DNA from: Nematocida parisii ERTm1
Taxonomy: Eukaryota; Microsporidia
Length of the DNA: 27,664 nt
Direction: 5' to 3'
Assembly: GCF_000250985.1 (NCBI RefSeq)
Contig: NW_013524654.1
Coordinates: 27,395 to 55,058 of the forward strand
In this document: positions 27,216 through 27,664 of the stretch, piece after piece
Layout of the letters: every line of letters begins with the position of its first letter
How positions within the stretch are numbered: position 1 is the stretch's first letter
The notes under the pieces: model-generated
What the model was told of the DNA's origin: nothing
The model's database searches: none
Seen by the model: the letters and a program-made list of their open reading frames with translations, nothing else
Position numbers and translations under genes: made by a program

Positions 27216-27664
27216 TTTCTATACCAGCTAAAATTAAATTAATTTTTATAGTGTGAATGTATATATCACTATTTTTTCATATGCATAGTTTGCTAGTTGC
27301 TGTGCACTAGTATAGATCGATTTCCGACTCTCTGGCTTTAACTTGTGTACGTGAGTCTTCGGTGTGATTTATTAATACTTAAACACCACAGAAATTATCA
27401 TATAACATTCTACCCGTGCTGGTTTTCCATGGGCACATGGATCCCATAATCGCCTTTGAGTGCCATTGGCCTTGTGTAGCTGTCACTTGACAGATCACAG
27501 TGATCTAATTCGAGTTATGACAGCAGCTATCATAACACAGGGTAAACTATATATGGAGAATGAATAAATACGCAATTTTACGAGTAGATCCAATTTACAC
27601 ATTAGAAGGCAGAGAGAAAAAACGGCTACCTGAATTATATCGTATTCTATAGGTCTATAATGGC
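27216..27664. other. Upstream region of the longest family gene
   Basis: No supported gene. The first 80 bases are AT-rich and probably hold the promoter. A cluster of palindromes lies at 27427-27524. The window ends without another open frame being visible. Confidence 0.5.
27427..27524. promoter_or_regulatory. Palindrome cluster upstream of family gene
   Basis: Three short palindromes occur close together: CCATGGGCACATGG (27427-27440), CTGTCACTTGACAG (27480-27493) and AGATCACAGTGATCT (27492-27506). GCTGTCA at 27479-27485 also pairs with TGACAGC at 27518-27524. They lie about 210-310 bases upstream of the ATG at 27215. They look like sites for dimeric DNA-binding proteins or a folded structure; the function is inferred. 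Confidence 0.4.

Overview
The window looks like microsporidian nuclear DNA, possibly from the Nematocida group. This is an inference from architecture, not from a database match. The genes are compact and apparently intronless, and intergenic DNA is strongly AT-rich. There is an ABCG-type half-transporter, several predicted secreted proteins with no recognisable enzyme domain, and a multi-copy family of large secreted proteins of the kind that microsporidian genomes expand. No rRNA, tRNA, CRISPR array, insertion sequence or transposase was recognised.

Layout, left to right. A broken copy of the large secreted family lies at 257-2564 (minus strand, three pieces: a frameshift near 2004-2014 and an in-frame stop at 1514-1516). 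An ABCG-like transporter follows at 3533-5842 (minus). Two intact family members lie at 6921-9695 and 10598-13390 (minus). The only plus-strand gene, a predicted secreted or anchored protein, is at 13868-15640. It converges on a secreted leucine-rich-repeat-like protein at 15850-18033 (minus). A membrane-anchored protein at 19174-19833 appears frameshifted into its C-terminal half at 18539-19210 (minus). A comparatively GC-rich gene with an acidic Ser/Thr-rich tail lies at 20807-21706, its 5' end broken or unresolved back to an ATG at 21904. A secreted Ser/Asp-rich protein lies at 22546-23601 (minus). The fourth and longest family member is at 24078-27215 (minus).

The four family copies share the same ordered motif blocks: an INPxG..SP block, FPSE..LSI, DSFTRFLR, LLSEG, YQKKTEDIV.FF, FLIQSYIFEYID, a PSPSKEL-type block, H.(E/D)WC, and NPMVQFT..SVPLDDL. 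The copies differ mainly in loop length and C-terminal sequence. Most proteins here start with a signal peptide or signal anchor, so the locus may be an array of exported or host-exposed proteins beside a transporter. The functions are unknown.

The intergenic DNA is not featureless. A dispersed element built on CATAAATAATATTTTATT occurs at least six times beside gene starts and ends. A CCCGAA(A/T)AACC motif, palindrome clusters and shared 3'-flank repeats also occur. Three loci have broken reading frames, which means either real pseudogenisation or sequence errors; read-level checks would decide.
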